Shown here piece after piece: positions 14,932 through 24,492 of a stretch of 64,000 nt of DNA. The stretch is taken from NCBI GenBank assembly GCA_048013815.1, contig CM106585.1, forward strand, positions 11,470,001-11,534,000. Direction: 5' to 3'. The translations under genes and the position numbers were made by a program. Every line of letters begins with the position of its first letter. The first letter of the stretch is position 1. The notes under the pieces were generated by a model. That model saw only the letters and a program-made list of their open reading frames with translations. It searched no databases and was not told where the DNA came from. This DNA is from Setoptus koraiensis. Lineage: Eukaryota; Arthropoda.

Positions 14932-15296
14932 GTAGAAAGAGTTCAAGCGGAGCATGTTGGAAATGTGTAGTAATCTCCAAAAAGACTATTTGTTTACCCT
15001 GTAATACCTATGTTGGATTAAAGACGAAAATTTGATTATAAACGCACCGGTTTGTATGTTGTTCAGGTCATAAAGCAGAATGTCATAGAGTATGTAAAGT
15101 TCTTCTTGAATCAAAAATAATCAGTTGAAGTATTGCCATGTTTTTATTTCTCCCTCATATTGAGTGGTTTTTAATTGATGAGAGATCTTAAACATATACA
15201 AGTAGCGCGATACAGCTTCTAATTTTTAATGATATACCGAAAAAACTAAGTATAGTTGTATGGAAAAGAAATCTCAACCAGACCAATTGAACTATA
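14932..15296. terminator. Convergent 3' ends of importin beta and Rpt2
   Basis: This 365-bp AT-rich stretch separates the two convergent genes. ATTAAA at 15017-15022 (plus) could end importin beta transcripts. TTTATT at 15143-15148, AATAAA on the minus strand, could end Rpt2 transcripts. The sites are placed so that the two 3' UTRs need not overlap. These are polyadenylation-signal assignments by motif only. Confidence 0.45.
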
Positions 15297-16833
15297 TCAC
15301 AGATATAATCCCTCTGGTGTGCCTTCTTTCTTTCTGTACAAGACAGTTTCTTTTGAACTGCGGAAATCCTCCATAGTGACTTTCATTCTGCGCTCACGTA
15401 ATGCCAACAAACCAGCTTCGGTACAAACTGCCTTTATATCAGCGCCACTTAGGTCATCTTTAGCCATGACGAGCTCATCAAAGGCAACATCTTCAGCTAG
15501 GGTCATCTTTGAGGTGTGAATGTTAAAGATGCGACGTTTTGTTTTTTCGTCTGGAAGCGGAAATTCAATCTTACGGTCGATTCGACCTGGACGGATCAAG
15601 GCTGGGTCAAGAGTTTCTATGCGATTTGTAGCCATGATAACTTTGACGTCGCCTCGTGAATCAAATCCATCCAATTGATTGAGCAACTCCAACATGGTAC
15701 GTTGTATCTCACGCTCTCCACCCGAGTTTGAATCATACCTGAAGATATTGAGAATTTAAAGACATCCATATACATTGATTAGTTTAGTGCGATATAAACT
15801 TGACGTCAGAATTTATCTGATATTTTCATTATCGATTACTTACCGTTTTGTTCCTACCGCATCAATTTCATCAATGAATACAATTGAGGGCGCATGTTCC
15901 TCTGCTACACGAAACAGTTCGCGTACTAGTTTAGGTCCATCACCAAGATACTTTTGAATGAGCTCAGATCCCACAACCCGAAGAAATGTTGCCGATGTTT
16001 GATTGGCAACAGCTTTAGCCAAGAGAGTTTTTCCTGTACCAGGCTGTCCATATAATATGACACCTTTGGGCGGTCGTATACCCATCTCTTCGTAGTATTC
16101 TGGATGAGTTAAGGGCAATTCTACGGATTCCTTAATTTCTTGAATTTGTTGATCTAGACCACCTATATCTGCGTAAGTTTCCTGTGGAGCTTTCTCTAAT
16201 TTCATGACTGTAACCATCGGATCAACGTCATCATTTAAGACACCCACGACAGCGTGCACTTTATGGTTCAGTAGTACACAACAGTTTGGTTCTAGTTGTT
16301 CTTTGTCAACAAAGCTCAGAATCGAAACATAATGCTCGGAACCAACCGACGTGGACACAATGGCATGGTTGTCATCAATGATTTCTTCTAGATTGCCAAC
16401 ACTCATTGGTGTTCCCCTTAGATCATCTACTTTTGATTGTTCATCATCGTCTTTTTCCTCTTGTTTGATATTTAAGGTGGCGTTACAATTCTTGAGAAAT
16501 TCTTCCTCCATCAGGAGCCAATCATTGATCCTCTCTAATTTCAGCAATTTCAGTCTACAACGAGCATGTGGTGTCACTGCTGGCAACTTGGAGGCTACAT
16601 GAAGGAAATAGAGTAATAAGAGTTAATTAGATGTTTGATTTGTTGATTTTTCGATTCTCTGTAGTCACAAATTTAGGAATCTGTTACTTCACATCTTAAT
16701 TCCAGTGCTACTGACCTGCCTCTGGACCTTTCCTGGGCTTCCTACGACCTTTGCCGCGAGCTCTAGGTGGAGGGGGCGCTTGCCTTTCTCTCTTTTTACC
16801 GTCCTTATTTTTGTCACCATGGTTGCCACCCAT
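15297..16833 (-). CDS. PSMC1: 26S proteasome regulatory subunit 4 (Rpt2/PSMC1), AAA+ ATPase, 3 exons
   Basis: This ATPase subunit of the 19S proteasome base unfolds substrates and opens the 20S gate. Exons on the minus strand are 16833-16716, 16594-15844 and 15738-15297. The introns are 121 and 105 bp (donors GTCAGT and GTAAGT, acceptors TAG and CAG). The joined frame is 436 aa, against 440 in human. The start MGGNHGD keeps the Gly2 used for N-myristoylation in Rpt2. Next come the Lys/Arg-rich tail, the coiled coil and OB region ([14 protein letters not shown]), and the AAA core. Walker A is GQPGTGKT (residues 222-229), Walker B FIDEID (279-284), sensor MATNR, and arginine fingers RPGRIDRK. 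The C-terminal LYL matches the HbYX gate-opening motif. Oddly, Gln223 replaces the near-invariant Pro of GPPGTGKT, a one-base change. An in-frame extension upstream of the ATG makes a longer N-terminus possible but unlikely. Confidence 0.96.
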
Positions 16834-17405
16834 GTTACCCGATGGTTGATTGCCCTGTTCGTGGATCGAAAGCAGACGATTAGCGTTAGAGGTCTGTAGT
16901 GAAGATTGAAAAGATAACAGAAAATAATAATGTCATTGATTAGGTTCTTACCATTCTTTACAAAAATTCCAATTGTAGCTAGACAATAGTATGTATGTTT
17001 TTATATTTGATGAATCGTAATTAGTATGTTGGCAATAGAAATTTATTGATGTTACAGCAAATTGTGGGTAAAGTGTGATGTTAGAAAAAAAGAATACTAA
17101 TAATATTAGTGAATCATGATCTCTTTGAAAATGGCTGACTAATAATTGCCTTTATTAACAGATCAGATGTTTTGAGAATTGAAGCATTTTGTCGCATGCA
17201 GCTTGTTTGTGTGTAAATGAAACATTACCAAATCACTTTGAGTTTTTCAACACCAGGCGGACATACCGGTTAATAGATATGGCATTCATAGAATTGTATG
17301 TTGCGATTGACTGCAATCAAGTCTTTTGTTCGCCATCTATAGTAAAGAATAAAAAATACTCTGACAAATGAATCATGTGATCTGCAGCACAATTTCGATG
17401 CGACG
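16834..17405. other. Intergenic DNA between Rpt2 and the Tigger element
   Basis: AT-rich sequence without a supportable gene. It must hold the Rpt2 promoter and 5' UTR. A pyrimidine-rich stretch ending CACTACAG just upstream of the chosen Rpt2 start (minus strand, about 16900) could be a splice acceptor for a 5' UTR exon. Confidence 0.4.
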
Positions 17406-17407
17406 TA

Positions 17408-17431
17408 CAGTAAAGTTCAGCCAAATGCGAA
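17408..17431 (+). repeat. Left terminal inverted repeat of the Tigger element
   Basis: These 24 bases beginning CAGTAAAGTTCAGCCAAATG match the complement of 19749-19772 with a single mismatch. They are immediately preceded by the TA duplication. Confidence 0.92.
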
Positions 17432-17524
17432 AAATTGGGACCAAAAAGCGAGCGCACGTTTTAAATTCACACTCATCATTTCGACATGGAGGCGGACAGT
17501 CACTTTCAATTTTTCATTTATTAT

Positions 17525-18012
17525 TATCATCTCTTTAGCATCCTTATGCATATTTAGACAAATGCAATGTGGCTAGGAATTGTGATGCAATCGATACTAC
17601 CGGATCCGATACAACTGTGACAACACTTCATGCCTCAGCTGAAGGCCAGAAATCATTTTAGATCATTGTTATTATTATTATTACACAAATTAGCTCAAAC
17701 AAACATACACTTAACGCTACTTAAATCATATGTTGATTATATGACAATAACATTATGTCATTATGATCATCACCTTCGTGATATCCTATCAATAGGAAAT
17801 AATGATCTTAGTTACTACCCATTAGATGGGTGAGGCCGCAAAATAATTCAGATTGACATGAATCATAGCATTACACAACCACCAAGAGAGACTTTGTATC
17901 ATCTCTTTAGCATCCTAATGCATATTTAGACAAATGCAATGTGACTAGGAATTGTGATGCAATTGATACCACCGGATCCGATACAACTGTGACGACACTT
18001 CATGCCTCAGCT
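17525..18012 (+). repeat. 116-bp direct repeat inside the Tigger element
   Basis: 17525-17640 and 17897-18012 are direct copies with 5 differences in 116 bases. They lie 256 bp apart in the non-coding half of the transposon, between the left TIR and the transposase stop. The unit holds GCATATTTAGACAAATGCAA and CGGATCCGATACAACTGTGA. The intervening 256 bp has no recognisable gene. It may be an internal tandem duplication within the element, or a short insertion flanked by a duplicated segment. Confidence 0.9.
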
Positions 18013-18210
18013 TATTAAATGACATATTGTAAATATGACAATATATATAAACACAAATATATACACAGATATACATTTATGGACATCTTATTTAGGATAA
18101 CACGATCAAAAACTAGACCTGCCAAACTATCCAACCAAAAAGACAGAAATACTTCGGCCTAGGAACTTCTTGATAAGCTGACTGTAGATAAGCCTTTATT
18201 AATATCACTA

Positions 18211-19560
18211 TCAATCAACATGCATTTCATCACGATCAACATCAAACCAATCATCATCAGTATCATTCTCTTTCTTGTCATCAATCATGGATTTAGTCAA
18301 CAGACCGGAAATGTATTGCTCATAGTCAATTGAATCAACAAACAGATGTGAAGCTCTCTTGTACCTTTCACTCACTTCGTCTTCTACATCATCACTGTCA
18401 ATAAATATCACCGGCATATCACTCAAATCACGTTTAAAGCCGCATTTCTTCCAACAGTTAATGATTGTTGTCTCACTCACTTCATTCCAAGCACTTGAAC
18501 ACCAATTTATAACTTGCATCAGATCGATGTCTTTGAAGATCCGTTTACTTGTCTTGTACTTTTCATAGTTCTCGAACATGTGGTCGAGCAGCTTTGACAT
18601 GTAACGAGTCTTGAAAGAGTGAATGATGCCTTGATCGAGAGGCTGTGTCAACGATGTCGTGTTTTTTGGCAAAAATTTTAGTTCGATGGTTGGGTACTTT
18701 GTCATGTCAATTTTCTCATGTTGCTTTGCATTGTCAACGAGCAAAATGATTCGTTGGTGACTGTCTAGAAGCTCTTGATGCAAATTGGACAATATAGTTT
18801 CGAAGATCTCTCTTGTTATGAACGAGCTCTCAGTGCTGTAGTAATCAACCGGAAGTCTCTTCAAGTCATGTTTAACCGATTTGAAGCATCTTGGTCTTCT
18901 GACATTACCTACTATCACTGGCTTCCGCTTCTGACCTGAACAATTTACAAAAAATGCAACAGTCACAGCCTCTTTGTGTGTTTTCAGACCCTGTCTTTTT
19001 GAGCCTGACCGACAGTTTGTGCGAGCTGGATGTTGCTTCCAAAACAGTCTACTCTCATCGAAATTCCAAAGATCGAAGTTTGTCCATTCATGCAAAATTT
19101 TAGGTATTTCAGCACTCTTGAACTGATCAGCAGCTTCGTGGTCGGCAGACAAAACTTCTCCGCATAGTGTGCCCGTTGTTATTTTATATCTGGCTTTGAA
19201 GCAGCGCCACCAGCCCTTTGATTTCATTGTATGGCCTTTACCTTCCTTTCCAGCCACTACCTTTCTCACCATTAATGTATTAACAGGCAACCCGTTTTTG
19301 CGGTACTCTTCGACTTTGAGCAATCCTTGTGCATCTAATTCCAAAGGTGCATTGTGGGCAATTTTGGTTTGATGGTTGTTGAAAACACGACAAACATCCA
19401 ATATACGTTCTTTATCATGAAGAATTCTATAAACTTGAGACAAACTGAGATTATATATTTGCGCCAGTTCTCTTGGAACATATTTTTGTGAATCAGTAAT
19501 TAACTCCTTTCTCTCTTTAAATGTCGTGTTTCTTCTTCTTCTCACACGTCTTCTAGGCAT
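18211..19560 (-). CDS. Tigger/pogo transposase (CENP-B-like HTH, DDE_1)
   Basis: This enzyme would cut and paste the surrounding element. The 449-aa frame starts with MPRRRVRRRRNTTFKERKE (ATG at 19560; an in-frame upstream ATG at 19674 is less likely) and is unbroken. Its length is usual for the family. Residues about 8-60 form a CENP-B/psq-type helix-turn-helix (RELAQIYNLSLSQVYRILHD). A Tc5-type second DNA-binding domain follows (KGWWRCFKARYKITTG). The DDE_1 catalytic core comes next, with the acidic triad in WNFDESRLFW, IILLVDNAKQH and TTSLTQPLDQGIIHSFK. The spacing of the last two Asp residues (32 between) fits Tigger/pogo. The acidic C-terminus (DDKKENDTDDDWFDVD) is also typical. AATAAA (minus) at 18200-18195 lies just after the stop. 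All three catalytic residues are present, so activity is plausible but unproven. Confidence 0.95.
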   Translation of the reverse strand: MPRRRVRRRRNTTFKERKELITDSQKYVPRELAQIYNLSLSQVYRILHDKERILDVCRVFNNHQTKIAHNAPLELDAQGLLKVEEYRKNGLPVNTLMVRKVVAGKEGKGHTMKSKGWWRCFKARYKITTGTLCGEVLSADHEAADQFKSAEIPKILHEWTNFDLWNFDESRLFWKQHPARTNCRSGSKRQGLKTHKEAVTVAFFVNCSGQKRKPVIVGNVRRPRCFKSVKHDLKRLPVDYYSTESSFITREIFETILSNLHQELLDSHQRIILLVDNAKQHEKIDMTKYPTIELKFLPKNTTSLTQPLDQGIIHSFKTRYMSKLLDHMFENYEKYKTSKRIFKDIDLMQVINWCSSAWNEVSETTIINCWKKCGFKRDLSDMPVIFIDSDDVEDEVSERYKRASHLFVDSIDYEQYISGLLTKSMIDDKKENDTDDDWFDVDRDEMHVD

Positions 19561-19748
19561 TTTGGAACAAAATAAATAGCGAATAGAGGACCTTGGATAT
19601 ACACAGGACTGATAAAGATGAGCCATAGATGACCGGCAGCAACCAAAAAGTTCGCTAGAAACACATGGATGCACAAAGATTCGATTTTACCGCGAGAGAA
19701 TAAAGTGAAAATAGCAAAAACGTGATCAATTTTCGCATTTGGACAGCA

Positions 19749-19772
19749 TTCGCATTTGGCTGAACTTCACTG
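19749..19772 (-). repeat. Right terminal inverted repeat of the Tigger element
   Basis: The complement begins CAGTGAAGTTCAGCCAAATG. It is followed outward by TA. An inner second copy of the CCAAATGCGAA motif lies at 19732-19742 (complement), which the left end lacks. Confidence 0.92.
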
Positions 19773-20023
19773 TATTCACAAATAAGGTAATGCAAAGTCA
19801 TGGAGTGAATGTACATGTAAATAAATCAATTATGTTATCTTTGTCTACACTCCTCTGTTATCCAATATACATTACTTCACTTTCTCTATGAACGTATCAT
19901 CATTATCCTTTTTTATTTGATTTATATTTCTTGTATTGATCTTATGGAATTTTAGTCACACACACATCATTCATTTGATAGAATAGCAACCAAATAAATC
20001 AACAACAGAAGATACAAGACAAA

Positions 20024-20617
20024 ATGGAAAAACATTTGTTTAATCTCAAATTTGCAGCCAAAGAATTAGAGAGAAACTCAAAGAGGTGCAACAAACAGGA
20101 GAAGATCGAAAAGGACAAGGCGAAGAAATGTATTGCAAATGGTCAAATCGAAAACGCCAAGATACATGCTGAAAATGCGATCAGGCAGAAAAATCAGGCC
20201 ACAAATTACTTAAGAATGGCAGCCCGTATCGATGCTGTGGCCAGTCGTGTTCAGACTGCAGTCACAACTAAAAAAGTCACCACTTCGATGACAGGAGTCG
20301 TCAAGGCAATGGATTCCGCCATGAGCAGTTTAAATTTGGAGAAAATTTCTGGTGTTATGGATAAATTTGAGAAACAATTTGAAGATCTCGATGTACAATC
20401 ATCATACATGGAGAACACAATGAGTTCTACAACGACAGTATCGACACCCCAAGGTGAAGTTGACAATCTGATGCAACAGATAGCGGACGAGGCCGGACTA
20501 GAGCTTAATCTAGAACTGTCTCACGGGGTAAAGTCATCTGTGTTGCCCTCCGCAACTATTGTCTCTCAGGAACAGGATGAGCTCACCAAGAGATTGGAAC
20601 AACTGAGGAATGCCTAA
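20024..20617 (+). CDS. CHMP1: Charged multivesicular body protein 1 (CHMP1/Did2/Vps46), ESCRT-III
   Basis: This is an ESCRT-III accessory subunit. It assembles late on endosomal membranes, recruits the Vps4 ATPase and helps disassemble the polymer during multivesicular-body sorting and cytokinesis. The frame is 197 aa, the family's normal length. The start MEKHLFNLKFAAKELERNSKRC is the conserved N-terminal helix. Basic helices follow (KIEKDKAKKCIANGQIENAKIHAENAIRQKNQATNYLRM), then the Met-rich MSSLNLEKISGVMDKFEKQFEDLDVQ region. The C-terminus has a clear MIM1 motif, DELTKRLEQLRNA, which binds the Vps4 MIT domain. There is no intron, and the stop is TAA. AATAAA at 20716-20721 is a likely polyadenylation signal 99 bp after the stop. 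Confidence 0.96.
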   Translation: MEKHLFNLKFAAKELERNSKRCNKQEKIEKDKAKKCIANGQIENAKIHAENAIRQKNQATNYLRMAARIDAVASRVQTAVTTKKVTTSMTGVVKAMDSAMSSLNLEKISGVMDKFEKQFEDLDVQSSYMENTMSSTTTVSTPQGEVDNLMQQIADEAGLELNLELSHGVKSSVLPSATIVSQEQDELTKRLEQLRNA

Positions 20618-20715
20618 TCACCTTACACATATGAATGAGTGAACACCGTGATGTAGTAATCCAATATGATTGCTAAATTCTGTTGTTTTATAGCTTATTA
20701 AAACGAAGAAAAAAC

Positions 20716-20721
20716 AATAAA
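20716..20721 (+). terminator. Polyadenylation signal of CHMP1
   Basis: An exact AATAAA lies 99 bp downstream of the CHMP1 stop codon in AT-rich DNA. Confidence 0.6.
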
Positions 20722-20774
20722 TGTATAGCTTATCGTTGTTAGTTTACAACAGTGCAAACTTCTAGATCGGATGG

Positions 20775-20984
20775 TCAGCGCGGATGAAGTTGATATTTAT
20801 CGTTCATTGTAGCTATATGATGGTAAATTTGACCTTCAGCACCTCTGTTGTTTGTATCTGTCATATATTGTTGCGGATTATCTGAATATCTACTCGTCTT
20901 CGATCTAGGTGTAAACAGTTTGCTTTTCGTATGTAAGCCAAACAATTGACAAGTTTTCTTGATCAATCGTGCAATGGTGCTCAT
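20775..20984 (-). CDS. Small hypothetical ORF (69 aa) in the 3' flank of receptor gene A
   Basis: The frame begins with ATG (MSTIARLIKKTCQLFG) and ends ...YHHIATMNDKYQLHPR. I recognise no family. There is no signal peptide or membrane segment. Parts of the same DNA recur in damaged form beside other cluster genes (about 24360-24480, 38690-38990 and 45825-45885), including the segment encoding the last 20 residues. This could therefore be a real small gene or the terminal exon of one, or simply part of a duplicated 3' flank that happens to be open in this copy. Confidence 0.25.
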   Translation of the reverse strand: MSTIARLIKKTCQLFGLHTKSKLFTPRSKTSRYSDNPQQYMTDTNNRGAEGQIYHHIATMNDKYQLHPR

Positions 20985-21036
20985 CGTTATCAGATACTCG
21001 TGGTCTCTATTCAGAGGCGCCCTCCAGAATTCAAGT

Positions 21037-23037
21037 TTATAATGCGAAGTGTAGGATCAATATAATGCCAGATATAATCCACCCTACCAGCTGCACAAGA
21101 GATTTGTGATGAAAGACAAAATACAAAGTCAGTCTGTTGTAGTGATGTGATCACTCGAAAATATTTCTTACATTTTTACCAACCATTGGCAAGTTTTCGA
21201 GTGTCACTGGATATCTAGCTGCGATTAAAAATGTGATATTCCGGACATCGTGTAGATCATCCCTTACATAAATCAGTCGCTCTACGTTCCAGGTAGTCAT
21301 GAACGGCTGATGAATTAGCAGATTCTGTATGGCATGATATATTTTTGTGAACTGACATTGAGAATAATACGAATGGGGGTTGATATTGGTTGAAAGATGA
21401 AGATGTTCAAGTTGCACCCAGGATCGAAGGATAAAGTTCAATAGGCTTAAAGCTTGTACCAACATACTGACCCTGCTATGGATAACACCAACAGTGAAGC
21501 TTATATACACAACAGGAAACGAAAAACCAAGAAAAAGAGAACTTAATGCTGGGAGTTCTGGATCTTTAAAGTCTGGCATTCTCATGATGGTGGCAACAGT
21601 CAACATGACACACGGCATCATGAAAATAAGTTCTAAATTTAGATAGTCGTTGAAATTTCGCTTTAATTGACCAAAATCGCCGCGCAACCCAGATATCATT
21701 CTTATAAGTTTCTCAACATGGTTGGATATCTCAATCGAATTCTCAGTTTTATTCCTTCTGATTAAAACACTGACTGAATTGAATTCTCGGTGAAACAAAT
21801 TTCTAGGATGATGGTTGAAAGTCTTGTCGTCCATGGCTGCCAGTATTTTCAGTCTATTTTTGTGAATTCTAGTTTGCTTACGATAGAGTTCATTCAATTC
21901 TCTGGCATATCTCAGTGTGCGCTTTGCTTTGCTAAAACAAACGAAACAATCCCAAATAAATGGTGTAATATCTAAAAATTGATGGAGTATTATATGATTC
22001 AAGATAACGCCAAGCAAAATAGAAATGAGGCGCTCTGTCGTGAATAATTTCTCGGAATCTTGATAGTTATACACCTTACTGGATATTAACATCGGGAAAA
22101 CAGCCACACCCAAGAGAAAAAATAGTGATAACCACCCTAAAACTATCCAATGAGCTAAAAATCTCATTGACGCTTTATCGACCATGTGAGGACTGCCATT
22201 TTTCAGAAAATGTTTGGGAAATTTAAGCTGATAATTGATCTCCCGAAAATCATCGTTGAAATCAAACAATATTTCATGCCTCGCGTTGCTCGAATTTCCG
22301 GATTTCGCCGATTTCGCACTGGCGTCACATACATCTATGTAGCTACTTCTAGATTTATGATAACCGAAATTAGCTTCGATGCGATTAAATGTGTCACTTT
22401 TCTTCTCTTGTGACATTTTAAACCCTCCAGATTTCGGCGTGACAACGTTGCAATTACAACTTTCTCTTTGTCTAGCTGTTCGTTCGCTCAACTTGTCCTT
22501 AGATTGGACTAAATTAGTGTAGCCCATGATATAGAGCCAGGCTCGTGGGGTTAATTTGAAACAATTGAAATAAGTCATAACTATATCATACTGTCTGGGG
22601 CGATAATTTGCACTCATACTTCTACGCAGATGTTTAACACGGAAAATGTAAGTTTCAATCAGAAGTATAGCTACAATTCTGTTCACCACCTGAGAGTATC
22701 TATAATTAACATATGGGTCGGTTATCAAATTCCATTTACGCAGTTCCTGAATAACACTCTCATCACAGAAGCCAATTACTAATGAATTGATCGCTATGTA
22801 GATTCCAAAAAGAAAATCAGATAGCATATAGAGCAAATAGTGTGGCTTTCGCTGTCTATTATTTAAGAAAATTTTTACTCTGCCGATTAATATACTCATC
22901 CTTCTGTGATTCCTCTTGTCGTCGAACTGTTCCGATGATATTTCTTGCACTTCATCGGGCAGCAAATTCACTGAACCATTGACAATTGAACAGGAGAAAA
23001 TCAGTGGAAAGAATATGTTAATTCTGATGGAATCCAT
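21037..23037 (-). CDS. Gustatory-receptor-like multi-pass membrane protein, cluster gene A
   Basis: Probable chemoreceptor of the arthropod GR type; function inferred from architecture only. Exons (minus) are 23037-21472, 21351-21172 and 21090-21037. The introns are 120 and 81 bp, both phase 0 (donors GTCAGT and GTAAGA, CAG acceptors). The product is 599 aa. The start MDSIRINIFFPLIF is conserved in all copies; an upstream in-frame ATG at 23160 would add 41 aa. Hydrophobic segments lie near residues 7-27, 66-91, 119-134, 294-320, 336-368, 467-486, 497-520 and 583-599. The last exon encodes LVGWIISGIILILHFAL, resembling the GR helix 7 that ends in a Gln-Phe. A long hydrophilic insert lies at about 175-290. 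The residue 370-460 region (ARELNELYRKQTRI, IRMISGLRGDFGQLKRNFNDYL) resembles the GR intracellular loop. The size exceeds the usual 400 aa, so a novel multi-pass family remains possible. Confidence 0.75.
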
Positions 23038-23266
23038 TTCGTGATTTGTTGTGGCAAAAAAATAGTTCTCTCTAAAATGCTGATGGGAGACGGGTTTAAA
23101 TATTTTAAACTTTAAGGTAGCATCATCTGAGACAAAATCGTATGCAACGTGTCTGTTCATTATTCACATTGCAGATCTTTTTCGATCATAAATCTCGATT
23201 GAATTTTTTTTTCTTGTCTTTTCAGGAAATTTGTTGCGAATATTCATTGTCCACCACGCATAGCCT

Positions 23267-23294
23267 AATAGCCAAGTAACATGTTATCTTTGTT
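23267..23294 (-). promoter_or_regulatory. Conserved upstream block of receptor gene A
   Basis: This block, reading AATAGCCAAGTAACATG on the plus strand, occurs about 230 bp upstream of the start codon of gene A. Similar blocks sit at nearly the same distance upstream of genes B, C and D, which suggests a shared promoter element. Recent duplication alone could also explain it. Confidence 0.35.
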
Positions 23295-23633
23295 TGATTA
23301 AGCGATCTAATGATCCAGACACCGGTCTAGAGCACGTCAACTCAACCGATTGACAATGTACCTTCTGACCTTAAGAGTGTACATAACGCACGAATTGAGT
23401 GCACAATGATAAAAATGGCAAAACTCCAAGGTCGATCAAAACTACGAGCTGATCGAGGTGGAAACTCAATGGTTTGAACCACATCCAGCCATTTGTGCTA
23501 TTCCTTCCATTTGGCAGAAGCGTTAGAAATGGTTTTGTACTCTGGCGAAAGACCGTGTGGTTCAAACCACGAGCATACGACCATGTAACAATTTCTATCG
23601 CCACACTGTAGAGGCGCCCTCCTAACTTCAAAT

Positions 23634-24140
23634 TTATAATGATCAATATAGTGCCAGATATAATCCATCCAACCAGCTACACAAGAAATTCGTGATGATG
23701 ATGAAGACAAAATACAAAGTCAGTCTATTGAAGGGGCTGTGATCACTCGGAATTTTTTTTTTATATTTTTACCAACCATTGGCAAGTTTTCGAGTGTCAC
23801 TGGATATCTAGCTGCGATCAGAAATGCGGTATTCTGGACATCTCCTAGATCATCCGTTCCATCATCATCGCTGTACGTTCCAGGTAGTCATGAACGGCTG
23901 ATGAATTAGCAGACTCTGCAAGGCATGATATATTTTTGTGAACTAACATTTAGAATAATACGAATGGGGGTTGAAATCGGTTGAAAGATGCAGATGGTCA
24001 AGTTGCTCTGATTACAGATTCAACGGATGGCTTTGATAGGTTAAAAGCTTGTGCCAACATTCTGACCCTACGATGGATAACGCCAACAATGTAACTTATA
24101 TACACTATAGGGAGCCATTAACCGAGATAGAGCAAGCGAA
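23634..24140 (-). pseudogene. Truncated receptor pseudogene (3' exons only)
   Basis: This stretch matches the 3' end of genes A and B: a damaged last exon (an 11-bp deletion removes part of the final helix), the second exon (about 23775-23945) with small indels that break the frame, the intron with its TTC-side acceptor, and the last tens of bases of exon 1. Homology then stops at about 24140, so the first 500 codons are missing. It is a relic of one more tandem copy between genes A and B. Confidence 0.75.
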
Positions 24141-24492
24141 GGGGTTGTCTCATTTTAGGGTGTTTTTATTTTTGGTCTATCTTTCTTTTCCGGTGACAAA
24201 ACAATTCAATCTTTGGTATAGTAGAAACAAGTGTCTGTAAGAACTTGCATGAAATAGGCAAAAGCCGGATCGAATTTTAACTCACAAAAAGAGGATGTGC
24301 TTTAGTTCCATCACAGAGAAACAATTGCAAGTCCGGTCGATACCAAGAGAAAAAACAATGATCAATGGGATTGCTAAAAGTTTGCTTTCCGAATATAAAC
24401 CAAACAATCGCTTCTTGATCAATCGTGCAATGGTGCTCATCGTTATCAGATACTCGTGGTCTCTCTCCGAAAGCGCCCTCCTAAATTCAAAT

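Larger units (their letters stand above)
17406..19774 (-). mobile_element. Complete Tigger/pogo-type DNA transposon with TIRs and TA target duplication
   Basis: The element proper is 17408-19772 (2365 bp), flanked on both sides by TA (17406-17407 and 19773-19774), the target duplication of the Tc1/mariner/pogo superfamily. The terminal inverted repeats are 24 bp (17408-17431 and 19749-19772). They begin CAGTAAAGTTCAGCC on the left and CAGTGAAGTTCAGCC in the complemented right end, with one mismatch in 24. The right end has a second copy of TTCGCATTTGG 17 bp further in (19732-19742 and 19749-19759), suggesting a doubled transposase-binding motif. It carries one open transposase gene on the minus strand. 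Intact ends, intact target duplication and an unbroken gene suggest a recent insertion. It sits between Rpt2 and CHMP1 without interrupting either. Confidence 0.93.
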
